Positions 36,003 through 47,237 of a stretch of 64,000 nt of DNA are shown here, in pieces. The notes beneath the pieces were generated by a model, which had not been told where the DNA came from, made no database searches, and saw only the letters and a list, made by a program, of their open reading frames with translations. The DNA lies in NCBI RefSeq assembly GCF_014839805.1, contig NC_051123.1, positions 12,010,727 to 12,074,726 of the forward strand. Direction: 5' to 3'. Within the stretch, counting starts at the first letter, position 1, and each line of letters opens with the position of its first letter. Made by a program: the position numbers and the translations under genes. The stretch is from Manduca sexta (taxonomy: Eukaryota; Arthropoda; Insecta; Lepidoptera; Sphingidae).

Positions 36003-36461
36003 TTGGATCGCTATCCTAAAACAAGAAGAGATCGCGAAAACCACGTGTGGAGAAAACGTAGAATACCAGCGAATCAGCGGAATAGTCCTAATAACTACAA
36101 ACAAGAAAAACAAAAACAAATTGACGAATTATTAAAACAGAAAATAATTAGAGAAAGCAATTCACCCTGGTCGTGTCCTGTGAACTTGGATAATCTAAAA
36201 GACATCTTAAGGAAAACTCAAGTAACGCAAGAAAATGACGAGCCAGTGATAACTTTGAAGCCCAGCTGGCCAACTATTTGCATGTACCTAATCATAACAG
36301 TCATTGCAAGTGCAGTCGCCATCAAATGGTATCTTCGGTCCTGCAAGCAAAGTTCAGCAGCGCCGGAATGTCTGCAGCTTCAATCGCAAGAACTCCTGCA
36401 ACAGCAGCAGCAGCCTTCGACGTGCTTCACACTTAAAGGGGGAGGAGTTACGTCGCCGTAA
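36003..36461 (+). pseudogene. Polymerase fragment fused to envelope-like tail (deletion remnant)
   Basis: The open frame begins without ATG and runs into the 3' LTR. Residues about 33-60 resemble the N-terminal edge of a gypsy-type reverse transcriptase (IDELLKQKIIRESNSPW). From about residue 61 the text changes abruptly. It then has a hydrophobic span at about 90-110 and a Gln-rich cytoplasmic-like end, as in the C-terminus of errantivirus envelope proteins. The junction near 36180 is best explained by one internal deletion. No catalytic motif remains, and the product could not act as either protein. Confidence 0.7.
36435..36445 (+). promoter_or_regulatory. Polypurine tract of the LTR element
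   Basis: AAAGGGGGAGG directly before the 3' LTR, the usual start point for plus-strand DNA synthesis. Confidence 0.85.
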
Positions 36462-36677
36462 TTGAAACATAAGAAGAAACAAACAAGATAATTAAGTTTA
36501 GAGATAAGAGTTAATGTTTGTACGCTTCAATAAATGTAAAACAGTTCTCTGCTTGTATTCGGCGTGGACGGTCGAGTCCACCGGGCTTTTCTTTGTATTA
36601 ATATATTTTAAAATTCAAATATATTCTCATTTATAACACTTTTTAAAAAGCCCGAATCGCCACAACGAAATATAACT
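36446..36677 (+). repeat. 3' LTR (232 bp)
   Basis: It appears identical to the 5' LTR over its full length and is followed by the GTCG target duplication. Confidence 0.93.
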
Positions 36678-36699
36678 GTCGGTACGAAAAAAAAAAATT

Positions 36700-36985
36700 C
36701 CCGCGCTGTGTGCCGGTTCACCACGCCGCGCCGGTTCGCCTCGAGCGCACCTACACACACACACACACTAACACACCCTAACATCAGTATGCACAGTGCA
36801 CACATTTCGTTTTTCATATATAAAAAACACGCACAAATTATATTCCATCACTCTCTCTCTCGTGGACTTTAACGAGATATTACGCCTCCGTATTTCTCTC
36901 TCTTTTACACTAATAGATCGAATAGGGATAAAATGCTACCACACACGTACAGTAGTAGTAGTAAAGCCAAGCTTTATAAACAGTG
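36700..36985 (+). repeat. Interspersed repeat family I, copy 2
   Basis: It begins about 20 bp after the LTR element. The order is GCCGGTTCACCACG, CCTCGAGCGCACCTACACAC, an AC microsatellite, CATCACTCTCTCTCTCG, TTTAACGAGATATTACGCC and CTACCACACACG. The same order is seen in reverse at 10545-10812. GTGTTGCCA follows at about 36984. Confidence 0.75.
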
Positions 36986-37359
36986 TTGCCAATTATTGGA
37001 ACTTCTAATATTTATGTGGAATTTGTTCCAAAATAAAATTTCGTTAATTGCATTTTTTTATATTTTTTCTCTTTGACGTCTTCCGTTTTCCAACACTTAT
37101 CCGTCATTCACGCTTCTCTTCTTTTATCTCGCTCACACACTTTACATTTCATTCCAAGCATCACACTAACGTTCCATTCCCACATTTATAAACATTTATT
37201 CTGCATAATATTTTTTATTTTAATGAAGAATCTTTTATTTTTCGTACATATTCAACGATTTTACATTATTCTATTTACACAATAATTATTATTTGTATGT
37301 ATTTATATACAAGACTTTTTTTTCGTAATAAAACGAAAGTTTTATTTTATTTAAAATTT
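36986..37359. other. No gene recognised
   Basis: T/C-rich sequence with no coding signal. Confidence 0.45.
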
Positions 37360-37900
37360 AAGTAGAGTGCGTTCGGCTAATTTCGGACGGTTTTTCGGTG
37401 TGTTGCGAGGAGTCCCAAAAAAATTTTTTTTTCTCATAAAATATTTAAGTAATACCAAAATTTTATACATGAAACTGGTTCATATTAATGTTACTTTATG
37501 TGATTATTTACTCATCTTCCAATTCTCACTGTGTAAGCTTAAAAATAGATGATAATATCTGTATAGAAATTTAAAACCCTTAGAAAAGATCGGACCTTCG
37601 CAGGGTAAGTTCGGACTCCGTTCTAATAACGCTTTTAATGCTAGTATGATAAGGTCCACAAAATCAAACAGAAGTCTCTAAAATGTTAAGAAGCGCGAAA
37701 TCCACCTTTTTTTTTGTTTCAATGCACATAGTGCATCCGTTCTTGGTCGTATTATCAACTGTGGTATATTGGGTGGGGCAAAAAGAGAATGCGTAGCCGC
37801 CTAGATAGCTTAGACTAAAAATAACCATAGATTCGTGGTATTTTTTTTTTCGTTATACGATTTTACCCCGTATCCGATTTTACCCGAACGCACCTTACTT
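37360..37900. mobile_element. Candidate TIR element, 541 bp
   Basis: The left end AAGTAGAGTGCGTTCGGCTA matches the complement of the right end, AAGTAAGGTGCGTTCGGGTA, at 17 of 20 bases. The interior repeats TAAGTTCGGACTCC near 37606. No transposase is present and the target duplication is unclear. Confidence 0.65.
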
Positions 37901-39539
37901 TTTTTTTTTCTTAGTGGAACAAGGGCCACCGGCGTACCGGAGGAGATTAACCATACGCCGGTGTTCCTCTCTGTCAAAATATAAGTTCACGCGGACATAC
38001 GCGTCTAATAAAATTAGTTGCAACCGGACTGCTTACTAGACTAAATTTAATTGCGCGGCTGAATCAATGTTGTGCGAAAATGCCGAATTGTTCAATTATA
38101 TGCGAAAAAAAAAGAACAAAAAGACATCTGCCACGTGAAATTTACTAAAAGATTGCGTTATCTTTCATATCGACACCAACAATTTATACTAAGCTAACTC
38201 AAAAAACCGTACTTTACAGGAGAGGCGTTTAAAGGGAAAAACGTGATAACTTTTTTATTAGTTAAGATACTTATTTGAAATTTGGCACCCTTAATGATTA
38301 ACTTATTATTTGTAATTTCTCATATTTATTTTTCCTTAATTATTTATATTTTTTAAATTAGCGCAAGTTAGCCGTGTATACATGTAATTCCTCAATTAGA
38401 TTATACATACTACACACGTCTAACTAATGTTAGCGTAGTGTGTTACGGGAGACCACAGTCCTAAAGATGTGTTATTTTTATTGCGTTGCAGTAAGAAAAT
38501 TTGAGAATAGTATGCATTAAATATAAAATTAGGTTCCTATATATATTCACAAGATATATTATTATAAATTCCTATGCTAAATAAAAAAATATTTAACTTA
38601 GCCTTATTTTATCGGGACATGCTTTTCTGGCGGATATCGCATTAAAAGCCGACAAATTATACATAGCGTACTATAAATCGACCTGTGCTCTAAGTTAGCG
38701 TATCATTTAACATTTTATTAGGCTATAATACACGTTGTTTTGTATAAATTATAGATGAAATTATGAAGATAATATTATTCTATACAGGTAAATGTATAAT
38801 GAAAACAAAAATAGTATATTAATCAACATTTTATTAAAATTACAGGTAAGTAGTTTCTTATTAATTTACGATAACGGATCAAGTCAATCACAATTCGACT
38901 TCGTATATGATATCTATCTCACGATTGCACTTAATATTGTTATTTTTAAAAGAAAACAAAATTTCCAATTAGTAAATATAAATCACATAATTTAAGCAGT
39001 AGGTTGTAATCATTGAGTACTTCTAAACATTCAAACCTTATCATCACTTGCATTCTCCTCGTGTTCAGTTGTTAATAAATTTCTATAAAACGTATGATAC
39101 TTTTCGGGTGTAATGTTGTTATCATACTAATATTTTAAATCTTTATATTTTAAAATTAAACTATTTTCCGATTTTATCGCGGTTTTTCATATTTTAATTT
39201 TCTCCCGACGTTTTGAAGACTGCAGCCTTCGTGGTCATGGGTAGTCTTTATATTTTGCTATATTTTATTTTTTATTAGGCACCGACTCCAAAATTGGTAA
39301 CCAGTAAATAGATAATGTTAAAATTATTTTTGGTTTTTAGTGGTTCTTGAAGGCTGTATGAAATTTTGTAAAAAAGATTTTGGTAAATAGAAACTATCTT
39401 CTAATTAGCGTTAACAATATCTCTATACTGTCTGTACTCTAATATTATAATTATTATCGGCACACAACTCAACATACAACTACATTTTTGTAAAAGTTAA
39501 AGTAGGATCTAAGTATTTTTTATTTATACGTTTTCTAAC
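37901..39539. other. No gene recognised
   Basis: AT-rich. GCTAACTC at about 38193 and AGTTAGCC at about 38367 could be short inverted ends, but the match is too short to call. Confidence 0.45.
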
Positions 39540-40039
39540 NNNNNNNNNNNNNNNNNNNNNNNNNNNNNNNNNNNNNNNNNNNNNNNNNNNNNNNNNNNNN
39601 NNNNNNNNNNNNNNNNNNNNNNNNNNNNNNNNNNNNNNNNNNNNNNNNNNNNNNNNNNNNNNNNNNNNNNNNNNNNNNNNNNNNNNNNNNNNNNNNNNNN
39701 NNNNNNNNNNNNNNNNNNNNNNNNNNNNNNNNNNNNNNNNNNNNNNNNNNNNNNNNNNNNNNNNNNNNNNNNNNNNNNNNNNNNNNNNNNNNNNNNNNNN
39801 NNNNNNNNNNNNNNNNNNNNNNNNNNNNNNNNNNNNNNNNNNNNNNNNNNNNNNNNNNNNNNNNNNNNNNNNNNNNNNNNNNNNNNNNNNNNNNNNNNNN
39901 NNNNNNNNNNNNNNNNNNNNNNNNNNNNNNNNNNNNNNNNNNNNNNNNNNNNNNNNNNNNNNNNNNNNNNNNNNNNNNNNNNNNNNNNNNNNNNNNNNNN
40001 NNNNNNNNNNNNNNNNNNNNNNNNNNNNNNNNNNNNNNN
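39540..40039. other. Assembly gap (500 N)
   Basis: Exactly 500 unknown bases, a conventional placeholder length, so true distance across it is unknown. Confidence 0.99.
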
Positions 40040-40950
40040 CTAAATCTATCGGCTATCTAAAGCCTACTTCACTCACCACCTGGTGGGCCTAATTTGCGGT
40101 ACCCGTAAGAAAAAAATAGGAATTAGAGAAAGGAGATCACTGCCTATGAATATCCACATTGAACTGATGTTCTTCATTAGGCCAGTAAATCATCTGGAGG
40201 ACCAATAATCCACCCATTCTTCTTATAAACAGCTTATGCTTTGTTTCTATAATTTCTGTAGTTTGACTCTTCTACTAACAAAAAACTAAATTTAGTATCT
40301 ATTTAATATCTTTTGTTTGATGTTTTCCTGGTCAGTGTCCGCCGTCTAACTCTTATAACTGTATAATAATAATAAAGCACTTTATTCCTTGCATATAAAT
40401 AAGTACATTGGGTAATTAACATACAAAATATATAATTGATGTATATATATTACATGTTAGTAAACTTTTCTTCTAGATTTTTCTTTGTAATTAAACAAAA
40501 CTTATGAAGAACCCACGGTCGCATAATGATCCTAAAAGACAATTATGACTTTAAAATGTTTCCTGAAAAAGTCCATCTCCACACCTCATTTAATTCACAA
40601 AGATATCGTCAGTGAGTAAGTAAAGGCACAGCCACAAACAAGGCGAGGGCCATTCATGCATTGTACGCCACATTTTAAATATTAATAATTGAATTGGACC
40701 CATATGTACTGACCGACTGATTAATATTCCGACTTTTCTATATGAGTAATATTTTTGACCGGGTTTGCTTGTATTGGCTACCGATATTTATCATATTTTT
40801 TTTTAAAAGAATTAAACATCGTATTTTTAACTTTTTCCAGCAGCTCTGTTGATTTTAAAAGAAAGTGCACTTTTTTTCACTATTTCCAGTAGTTTTATTG
40901 ATCGCGTCATAGCAGTTGATTTTTTTACGTCATGGCTGTTTAAGAACACC
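40040..40950. other. No gene recognised
   Basis: AT-rich, no coding signal. Confidence 0.45.
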
Positions 40951-41106
40951 ATTAATAATAATAATAATATCAGCCCTATATTATATACTTGCCCACTGCT
41001 GAGCACGGGCCTCCTCTACTACTGAGAGGGATTAGGCCTTAGTCCACCGCGCTGGCCTAGTGCAGATTGGTAGACTACACACACCTTCGAAATTTCTATA
41101 GAGAAC
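40951..41106 (-). mobile_element. tRNA-derived SINE family A, 5'-truncated copy
   Basis: The minus-strand 3' part has GGCCAGCGCGGTGGACTAAG, CCTCTCAGTAGTAGAGGAGG and an ATT repeat tail at low coordinates. The tRNA-like head is missing. Confidence 0.88.
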
Positions 41107-41384
41107 GAACACCATTGAACACCATTGCACGGCTATTAATGAGCATGGTGAAACCTCTAATGGCGAAGACAAAACCCAAAAGATAGACCAAGTTTCCACG
41201 TAGAATGTCATTAATGCAGCGTTTCATCAGGCAGAAGACCGAAGCCTATGGAGAGATATCACTATGGACATAATTGTCCCGATCATTAATAATGAAGGGT
41301 AGACTGGAAATAGAGAAACATCTAATGATAAAACTTTGGAGTAAAATTTTGGATGTAGTAATTGTTTTTTTTTATAGCTTTTAA
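41107..41384. other. No gene recognised
   Basis: Unassigned sequence between repeats. Confidence 0.4.
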
Positions 41385-41560
41385 TGAGGAGACGAGCTTG
41401 CCGTTCGCCTGATGGTGAGCGATATGATCATAAACAGTAGGAACACCATTCGACACCTTGAATTACAAAGTATTGTTTGGTATTCCACAGCGCTCGCCAT
41501 CCTGAGACATGAGATGTTAAGTCTTATTATGTCCAGTAGTTACACTAGCTACAATATAAT
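41385..41560 (-). repeat. LINE-3'-end-like family C, 3' part
   Basis: On the plus strand it reads GACGAGCTTGCCGTTCGCCT, ACAGTAGGAACACCATTCGA, then GCTCGCCATCCTGAGACATG. These are the complement of the family C 3' region. Confidence 0.8.
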
Positions 41561-41886
41561 TGTTGTCTTTTTTGGAAAAAAATGGCAAATTATTCACTCA
41601 TCTTGTACCTACACCCAAAAAGCTAATAAATTTAATGGATACATTGCCACACAAACAGACAAGCATGCGTTATTAATAGTCAATAAAACACGAAGGCAGT
41701 CGGTTCTTTCATCCGATATATTTGTATGTGATTATTTAATGTGGGTGTTTTGTATTGAAAACATCGTGTTTCGATTATAGATACGTTTTAATATATGCGT
41801 GGTTTTATATTGAATAAAATATTGATGTCATTTTTGTTGTTTGTTTTGAAAAGAAAATATTAATGAGTTTATTGGATCAATGAGAG

Positions 41887-42085
41887 ATAGTTTTTTTTAT
41901 TACTTTGAATGACGAGACTAGCTTTCCGTTCGCCTGATGGTAAGCGATACGAACATCCATAAACAGTAGAAACACTATCCAACACGTTGATTTGCAAAGT
42001 AGATATAATTTGGTATTCCACTGCGCTCGCCATCTTGAGACATTAGACGTTAAGTCTTATTATGTCCAGTAGTTACACGGCAACT
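41887..42085 (-). repeat. LINE-3'-end-like family C, 3' part
   Basis: A second copy within 500 bp and in the same orientation, with ACGAGACTAGCTTTCCGTTC, AACACTATCCAACACG and GTTAAGTCTTATTATGTCCA. Confidence 0.8.
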
Positions 42086-42117
42086 CCACTTCAAAGCATC
42101 TTCCGCAGAATCTTGTT

Positions 42118-42655
42118 TAAATATGAATAAATCTATACTAATACTTAAAAGAGGTAAAGTTTCTAACATTGTCTATTTGTAGGGACTAATCTCTGGAACA
42201 ACTGAACTAATTTTGAAAATTCTTTCACTAATAGAAAGCTACATTACTCCTGAGTATTTTAGACTTTTTATTCTGGGAAGATATATCTAAGCGGCGATAG
42301 CCTAGTTGGGTGTGGAACGGACTGCCGCAGGTTGAAATCCCAAGGACACACACCTCTGACTTTTCTAAAAAATCATGTGTGTATTCTTGGTGAATTTATC
42401 GTTCGCTTTAACGGTGAAGGAAAATATCGTGAGAAAACCTGCACATCTATAGGAATTTCGAAGGTGTGTGAAGTCTACCAATCCGCACTAGGCCAGCGTG
42501 GTGGACTAAGGCCTAATCCCTCTCAGTAGTAGAGGAGGCCCGTGCTCAGCAGTGGGCAAGTATATAATACAGGGCTGATATTATTATTATTATATTATTA
42601 TAAGGGGAGACTTTTATCACAGAAAAACTCACGCGGGGACCGCAACTAAAAGCTA
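42118..42655 (+). repeat. Degraded AT-rich repeat split by a SINE
   Basis: The left piece 42118-42286 begins AATCTATACTAATACTTAAA and holds the CTCTGGAACAACTGAAC-type body. The right piece 42603-42655 (GACTTTTATCACAGAAAAAC then CGCGGGGACCGC) looks like its 3' end. The SINE at 42287-42602 separates them. Confidence 0.5.
42287..42602 (+). mobile_element. Full-length tRNA-derived SINE family A
   Basis: The head GCGGCGATAGCCTAGTTGGG is an A box and GGTTGAAATCC is an eroded B box. The body has TTTAACGGTGAAGGAAAATA, GTGTGTGAAGTCTACCAATC and GGCCAGCGTGGTGGACTAAG, and ends in an ATT repeat tail. It is the most complete plus-strand copy in the window. Confidence 0.9.
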
Positions 42656-43019
42656 TCATCAAATAAGTATACAAGTTTATCTCACACCAAAGCACTTCGC
42701 AACTCTAACCATCAGACACCTTATAAAAAATAACATAAACCAATCTAATAAATGAGCACAGTCTGTCAATAGTTCTTTACGAGCATCCATAAGTCATTGG
42801 TAATTAATACGAGACGGCCCACGCCGTATATTAGGCTCTGATGCGACTGATACAACCACACGGATTTATAACGTGACACAATTTAATGGCGAGCCGATTC
42901 AAGATAAAGAAATAAATATTTCAAAGATTATCTAGAGCTGACGATTGTACGATGTATTTCTACTTATGAAAGGGATAGTTTTAGCAAGACGTGACTTTAC
43001 TTTGTGGTGAAGACGGTGT
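42656..43019. other. No gene recognised
   Basis: Unassigned sequence. Confidence 0.4.
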
Positions 43020-43165
43020 GGAGGAATTATCATCAGCCGCAGGATGGCCTCCCCCAAAGATTTCCAGATCGAGCTATTGGAAGCGGCCTGTATCCAGCGA
43101 CCTCCTGCAACTTTTATGAGGTCATCTGTCCACCTCGCGGGTGGACGACGACGCTGCGCTTTACA
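43020..43165 (-). mobile_element. RTE-like LINE 3' end, fragment
   Basis: The minus-strand peptide contains RRPPARWTDDLIKVAGGRW and IWKSLGEA, the C-terminal end of an RTE-type polyprotein. It is 5'-truncated and diverged past the end. Confidence 0.8.
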
Positions 43166-44144
43166 ATGGTGGGAAAGTGAGTAAATTGAAATTACCACTT
43201 TCTTCTATATCAACATTTGTTTTGGATATTTTTCTGACACTGACATGATTCCATTTAAGTAAGAAAGAATTAGAAGTAAGCTATGAATTTCATATTAATA
43301 TATTACATTACCACAAAAAATAAATCTGATTTATTTCTCAAACTTACCCACAAATCTTTAATACACTTTGATTTTCTATAAATCCTTTCTTCAAGACCTA
43401 TAATATAAAATTCCAATTCACAGAGATTTGTCCATTCTGTTATTTCTTCGGCTACTCTCTACGATGCGCACGAGCAGGTGCCTTCGCGACGAGCCATTAT
43501 GTTAATACGATTAACTATCTGTCGATTGAAGGCGGTTCGGCTTTCATTTGTATGTGACGCGTGTTTGGGCAGTAATTATTGTCACCAGTACATCCCACTG
43601 TTAGACATGTGTTTTTGTATGACAGTCTTAAAATTTTATAGGCTTTCTAAGTACTACACTTAAAGTTACTCCATAATATATGGTCCAATGTTTGCTACAA
43701 CTTTTTTCTATGTGGGAAATCACGGTGCACACTAAATCTGTTTTACTTTCTAGCTTAGTGACATTATTGCGCCTAAAATACTTTTTATAATAAATAAGAA
43801 GTTAAAATGCAATGTTGATCAACGAGAAATGTGTCTTTGGATGCCAGAATAATGCGTCTGTCTGTTATTATGATATTATGTAATAGGGGCCTCAAATACA
43901 AAATATATCGCACACTCAACACAATAAATTAGTTATTTATTTATATTTAAATGAGAAAATTAACGGGTTTCCTTTCCATTACCGTTCAAATAAGGTATAA
44001 TTAAATAAAATGTATTTGAAAAATTTCAGCGGATCGGAATCTCGCGCGATTTTATCTCCAATGATGAGTGTACACTGGAGGTTGCCGGCTTATCTTAATG
44101 CTTATCTTTACAAATATTATTATATACTTAGTGTTTACGGCTTT
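43166..44144. other. No gene recognised
   Basis: AT-rich. A patch near 43570-43620 (CACCAGTACATCCCACTG) looks repeat-derived, but has no partner that I can place here. Confidence 0.4.
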
Positions 44145-44420
44145 GCCCATGTAAAAAGCCTTTACTGCAACAAAAGTCCTTGAAACACTGTAATAATCCA
44201 TAACATTATCTGTACGACGTCAGCGTCATCTATTCAAAGAATGTTTAAAAATACCCATAATATCCCATGGGAACACATCATTGGGATAAAAAGTAGCCTA
44301 TTTGTTAATTCAGGACATGGTCTATCCCAGTGCTAAATTTCATCCAAATCGGTTCAGTTGATATTGCCTTTACTTATAACAAACATACAAACATTTTTAA
44401 ATATTTTCGCTATTTTGATA
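44145..44420 (-). repeat. Degraded AT-rich repeat (CTTTGCCC end)
   Basis: It has CGGCTTTGCCCATGTAAAAA, then GGACATGGTCTATCCCAGTG and AAATCGGTTCAGTTGATATT, a common lepidopteran repeat body. The class is uncertain. Confidence 0.5.
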
Positions 44421-44431
44421 TTAGTTAGATT

Positions 44432-44622
44432 AAACACACACTCACGTTTTTTATCCTCTAAGGGGTAGGCGGAGGCGCAATATATATAATAATATCAAAT
44501 TCCAGACTTTGTGCTGATACTGCGTATAAAACTCAATATCATTCTGCTCGATCCAGGAATCGAACCCGAGACTCCAGCACTGCAATTTTACCATAATACA
44601 ACTACGCTATAGAGGCGGTTAA
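44432..44622 (-). mobile_element. tRNA-derived SINE family F
   Basis: On the minus strand CTATAGCGTAGTTGTATTAT is the A-box region and GGGTTCGATTCCTGG the B box. A body with ATGATATTGAG follows, ending TACCCCTTAGAGGATAAAAA. Confidence 0.8.
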
Positions 44623-45166
44623 CAGCATAAAAATCAATAAAAGGTGATAGTTATATTAGATTTATAAGCGAAGTAACCTGTACTTTATATTTAACAAGTC
44701 ATTATGCAGTCAGGTACCTAAGATAGCAAGTGATCTGTATATCTTGAATTTTTTGTCACGTACCTGCGTATATTAGGATGAACTTCATCTAGTTGTGGTA
44801 ACGAGGATGGTGCGATGTCCAGGATCGGCTGTAAGCACGTACCATCAAGACCATGAGTTTTATAATTCAACTTCTAAAGTAAGTTTAAAATTGTACACGA
44901 GGCCGAAAATAATCAGGAATCGACAATCAATCTCGTTCAGAAGACGCGTGTTATCCGAAATCTGGGCTAATTTTTGGAATACCTGCCGACTTTGTGCACG
45001 ATAGCCGATTAATTTGGCCGCGAGTGTAATATTTAACGCGACACCACCAAATATTTGTACACTAATATTTATAGCTTCGATAAATTATTTTCAAAATCAA
45101 AATGTCTTGAAGGAAAAAATAGAAAAAAAAAATAGAAAAGCTCTCGCCTTTCTCCTTGAAAGATTA
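44623..45166. other. No gene recognised
   Basis: Unassigned sequence; short plus-strand frames match nothing I know. Confidence 0.4.
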
Positions 45167-45174
45167 GGTAGAGC

Positions 45175-45517
45175 TAGAATTACTAACCGTACTACAATAT
45201 ATAATATTGTACTATATTTTAGATGTGGCTACTATATACTGTTGAAGAAATATATAGTACACAAAAATACTATATTTTCAATACTCAATCTATGAACAAA
45301 TCCTTCATTTTTAAAAATATATGAACGCTTTTTAGCTTTTGCGGGATGGAACAGCGTGTATCCGAACTAAATCAAAATAAATCAGTAACAAATATATTAT
45401 GTTTCTCTATTTTTTTGCCTTTTACATAAAATACTATATATTTTTAGTGTACTATATTTTTTTTATACCTTGTTTTGAAAAATACTATTTTTCACCGAAG
45501 GATTGTTGGCAACCCTA
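45175..45517. mobile_element. hAT-like MITE, 343 bp, decayed left end
   Basis: The right end GGCAACCCTA is intact. The left end TAGAATTACTAACC matches its complement TAGGGTTGCCAACA at 9 of 14 bases, four of the five differences being transitions. Flanks are GGTAGAGC (45167-45174) and GGTAGAGA (45518-45525). The interior is rich in TACTATATTTT in both orientations. Confidence 0.65.
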
Positions 45518-45599
45518 GGTAGAGAAGAAACGAATGTAGTAATCTAATCAAATATTTAAAATGCGAAAGTATGTGAAAATGTTTTGATGTTTTGACGTT

Positions 45600-45870
45600 A
45601 GAATGTTTGTTAGAAGTAAACTTAAAAACAGCTAAACGAATTTCGATGAAATTTTACACACAGATAAGCTATTATCTGGATTAATACTTAGGTTACTTTT
45701 AATTCCGGTAATTTGATCCTATGGCAAGTTAAGATTTTTATAATCAGATGTTTCGAATAGATGGCGTTTGCGTCGTATAGGTGACACTAACGATCGCTAG
45801 TGTTTAGTTTTGTAGTGGCAACTACTTTATACAGGAGCGAAGCCGCGAGAAACACGTAGTTAGATCATAA
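45600..45870 (+). repeat. Degraded AT-rich repeat (GAAGCCGCG end)
   Basis: It has ACGAATTTCGATGAAATTTT, AGCTATTATCTGGATTAATA and an end AGGAGCGAAGCCGCGAGAAA. This is a common lepidopteran interspersed repeat layout. Confidence 0.5.
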
Positions 45871-45978
45871 AAATATAAGAAAATAAATAAGAGCGTAACA
45901 TTATCGTAAAAAATTACGAATAATGAAATGTTAAGTATTTGAAAACAAGTTTCCTATATTTTCCACACCACTCACCAA

Positions 45979-46051
45979 GTTTCCGTTGTGTAGCGGTTAT
46001 CACGTGTGCTTCACACGCACAAGGTCCCCGGTTCGATCCCGGGCGGAAACA
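45979..46051 (+). tRNA. tRNA-Val (anticodon CAC)
   Basis: A 73-nt cloverleaf. Acceptor GTTTCCG pairs fully with CGGAAAC, discriminator A; the anticodon arm has GTGTGCTTCACACGC with CAC at 34-36. The T arm CCCCGGTTCGATCCCGGG doubles as B box. No intron. A T5 pol III terminator begins three bases after the end. T at position 9 instead of A is the only base unlike the other two copies apart from their private changes. Confidence 0.95.
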
Positions 46052-46299
46052 CATTTTTGCTACTCTATGTAGAGTGGGTATAATGTGAATACTTTTGAGA
46101 GCCGTAGAACAAGAGGTGGAAACCGGATGCAAATCACCAGAACAATCCTTAATCTTCAGCTCTTGGACATTTACTGGTGATCATGGGCCTTCCCTAAAGA
46201 TCTATAAAATCGCCTAGAAATCTTTAGGAGAGGCATAACAAGCTTGTAAATTACTATCAATAGACTGAAATCCAGTGGGTTACTAAATATATAATATAA

Positions 46300-46619
46300 C
46301 AATAAAAATAATATCAGTCCTGTATTATATATTGTCCCACAGTTGGGCACGGACCTCCTCTACTACTGAGAGGATTTACGCCTTAGTCCACCACGCTGGC
46401 ATAGTGCGGATTAACAGACTTCACACACCTTCGAAATTCCTACAGAGAAATTCTCAGGTATGCAGGTTTCCTCACCATGTTTGCTTTTATCTTTAAAGAA
46501 AGTGGTAATTCACAAAGAATGCATACATAACTTTTAAAAAAGTCCGCCCTTGGGATTTGAACCTGCGGACATTCGTCTCGGCAGTCCGTTCCTCAACCAA
46601 CTAGGCTATCGTCGCTTAC
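46300..46619 (-). mobile_element. Full-length tRNA-derived SINE family A
   Basis: The minus-strand head AAGCGACGATAGCCTAGTTG and B box GCAGGTTCAAATCCC are intact. The 3' part ends in an ATT-type tail at about 46300-46312. It starts about 250 bp beyond the tRNA-Val gene. Confidence 0.9.
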
Positions 46620-46821
46620 GCTACTGAATATATTTTAACAACATTATTACTAGCAATCCGCAAAAAAAATCGACGCGAAGCCAAGGTTGGAACAAAAAGG
46701 AAGTTTCCTAGTTTTAAAAGTCTCATCAGTAAGATCGTAAGAAAGGTCCTTCAAGGCACCACGCGAGGCCCCGGATTACTTGACTCGCATCCCCCAAAGA
46801 CCCCCTCTACCAGCATTTCAC

Positions 46822-47237
46822 TATACAGGGTCGTTTTGACATTACGTATTACGTTACTAAATGAAACCACATACTCGTCTTCACCTTTGCTGATATTGTG
46901 GCAAAAATCATCCATTAATAACTAATATTTTCACGAAAATTATTGGTTTTCGTTTTAATATTCTTTCATCATTTTGTAGTTTAATGCGAATATGGCGTAT
47001 CCGTGGATGTATTTCTGACTGAAAATATGATGTTGCCTCTGCAACCAATTATCTTAGAGTAGTAGTAGTGGCTTTAGGGCGCGTAAAATTAAAATGAATT
47101 TTTGTTAATATTTATTAAATTCGAAAAAAACACTTTTTTATTTTACATCTACTGTTCAACTTATTGTAAAGTATTATTTCCAAATAGATAAGTATGTGGT
47201 TTCATTTAATAACGCGATGTCAAAATGACCCTGTATA
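46822..47237. mobile_element. MITE family E, complete copy
   Basis: The left end TATACAGGGTCGTTTTGACA continues to TACTAAATGAAACCACATA. The right end is its complement over about 45 bp with few changes. TA/TATA flanks suit a TA target duplication. The interior is AT-rich with GGTTGCAGAGGCAACATCAT on the minus strand, a landmark shared with partial copies. No transposase. Confidence 0.88.

Larger units (their letters stand above)
35532..36677 (+). mobile_element. Deleted gypsy/errantivirus-like LTR retrotransposon, 1146 bp
   Basis: Two 232-bp LTRs (35532-35763 and 36446-36677) appear identical and have AGTTAC...ATAACT ends. The 4-bp target duplication GTCG lies at 35528-35531 and 36678-36681. 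A primer site GGCGCAGTCG follows the first LTR and a purine tract AAAGGGGGAGG precedes the second, both typical of insect Ty3/gypsy elements. Only about 680 bp of interior remains. Gag, protease, most of polymerase and most of the envelope region are missing. Identical LTRs mean recent insertion, so the deleted form itself probably moved using enzymes from an intact relative. Confidence 0.93.

Noticed and set aside
36003..36461. A 152-residue host membrane protein
   Set aside because: It lacks an ATG, lies between identical LTRs and reads into the 3' LTR; it is a deletion remnant.
38193..38374. Short inverted pair GCTAACT / AGTTAGC as a MITE
   Set aside because: Seven bases of match with no duplication is expected by chance in AT-rich DNA.
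41412..41780. 122-codon frame
   Set aside because: Its first half is antisense LINE-like family C; the rest is AT-rich without features.
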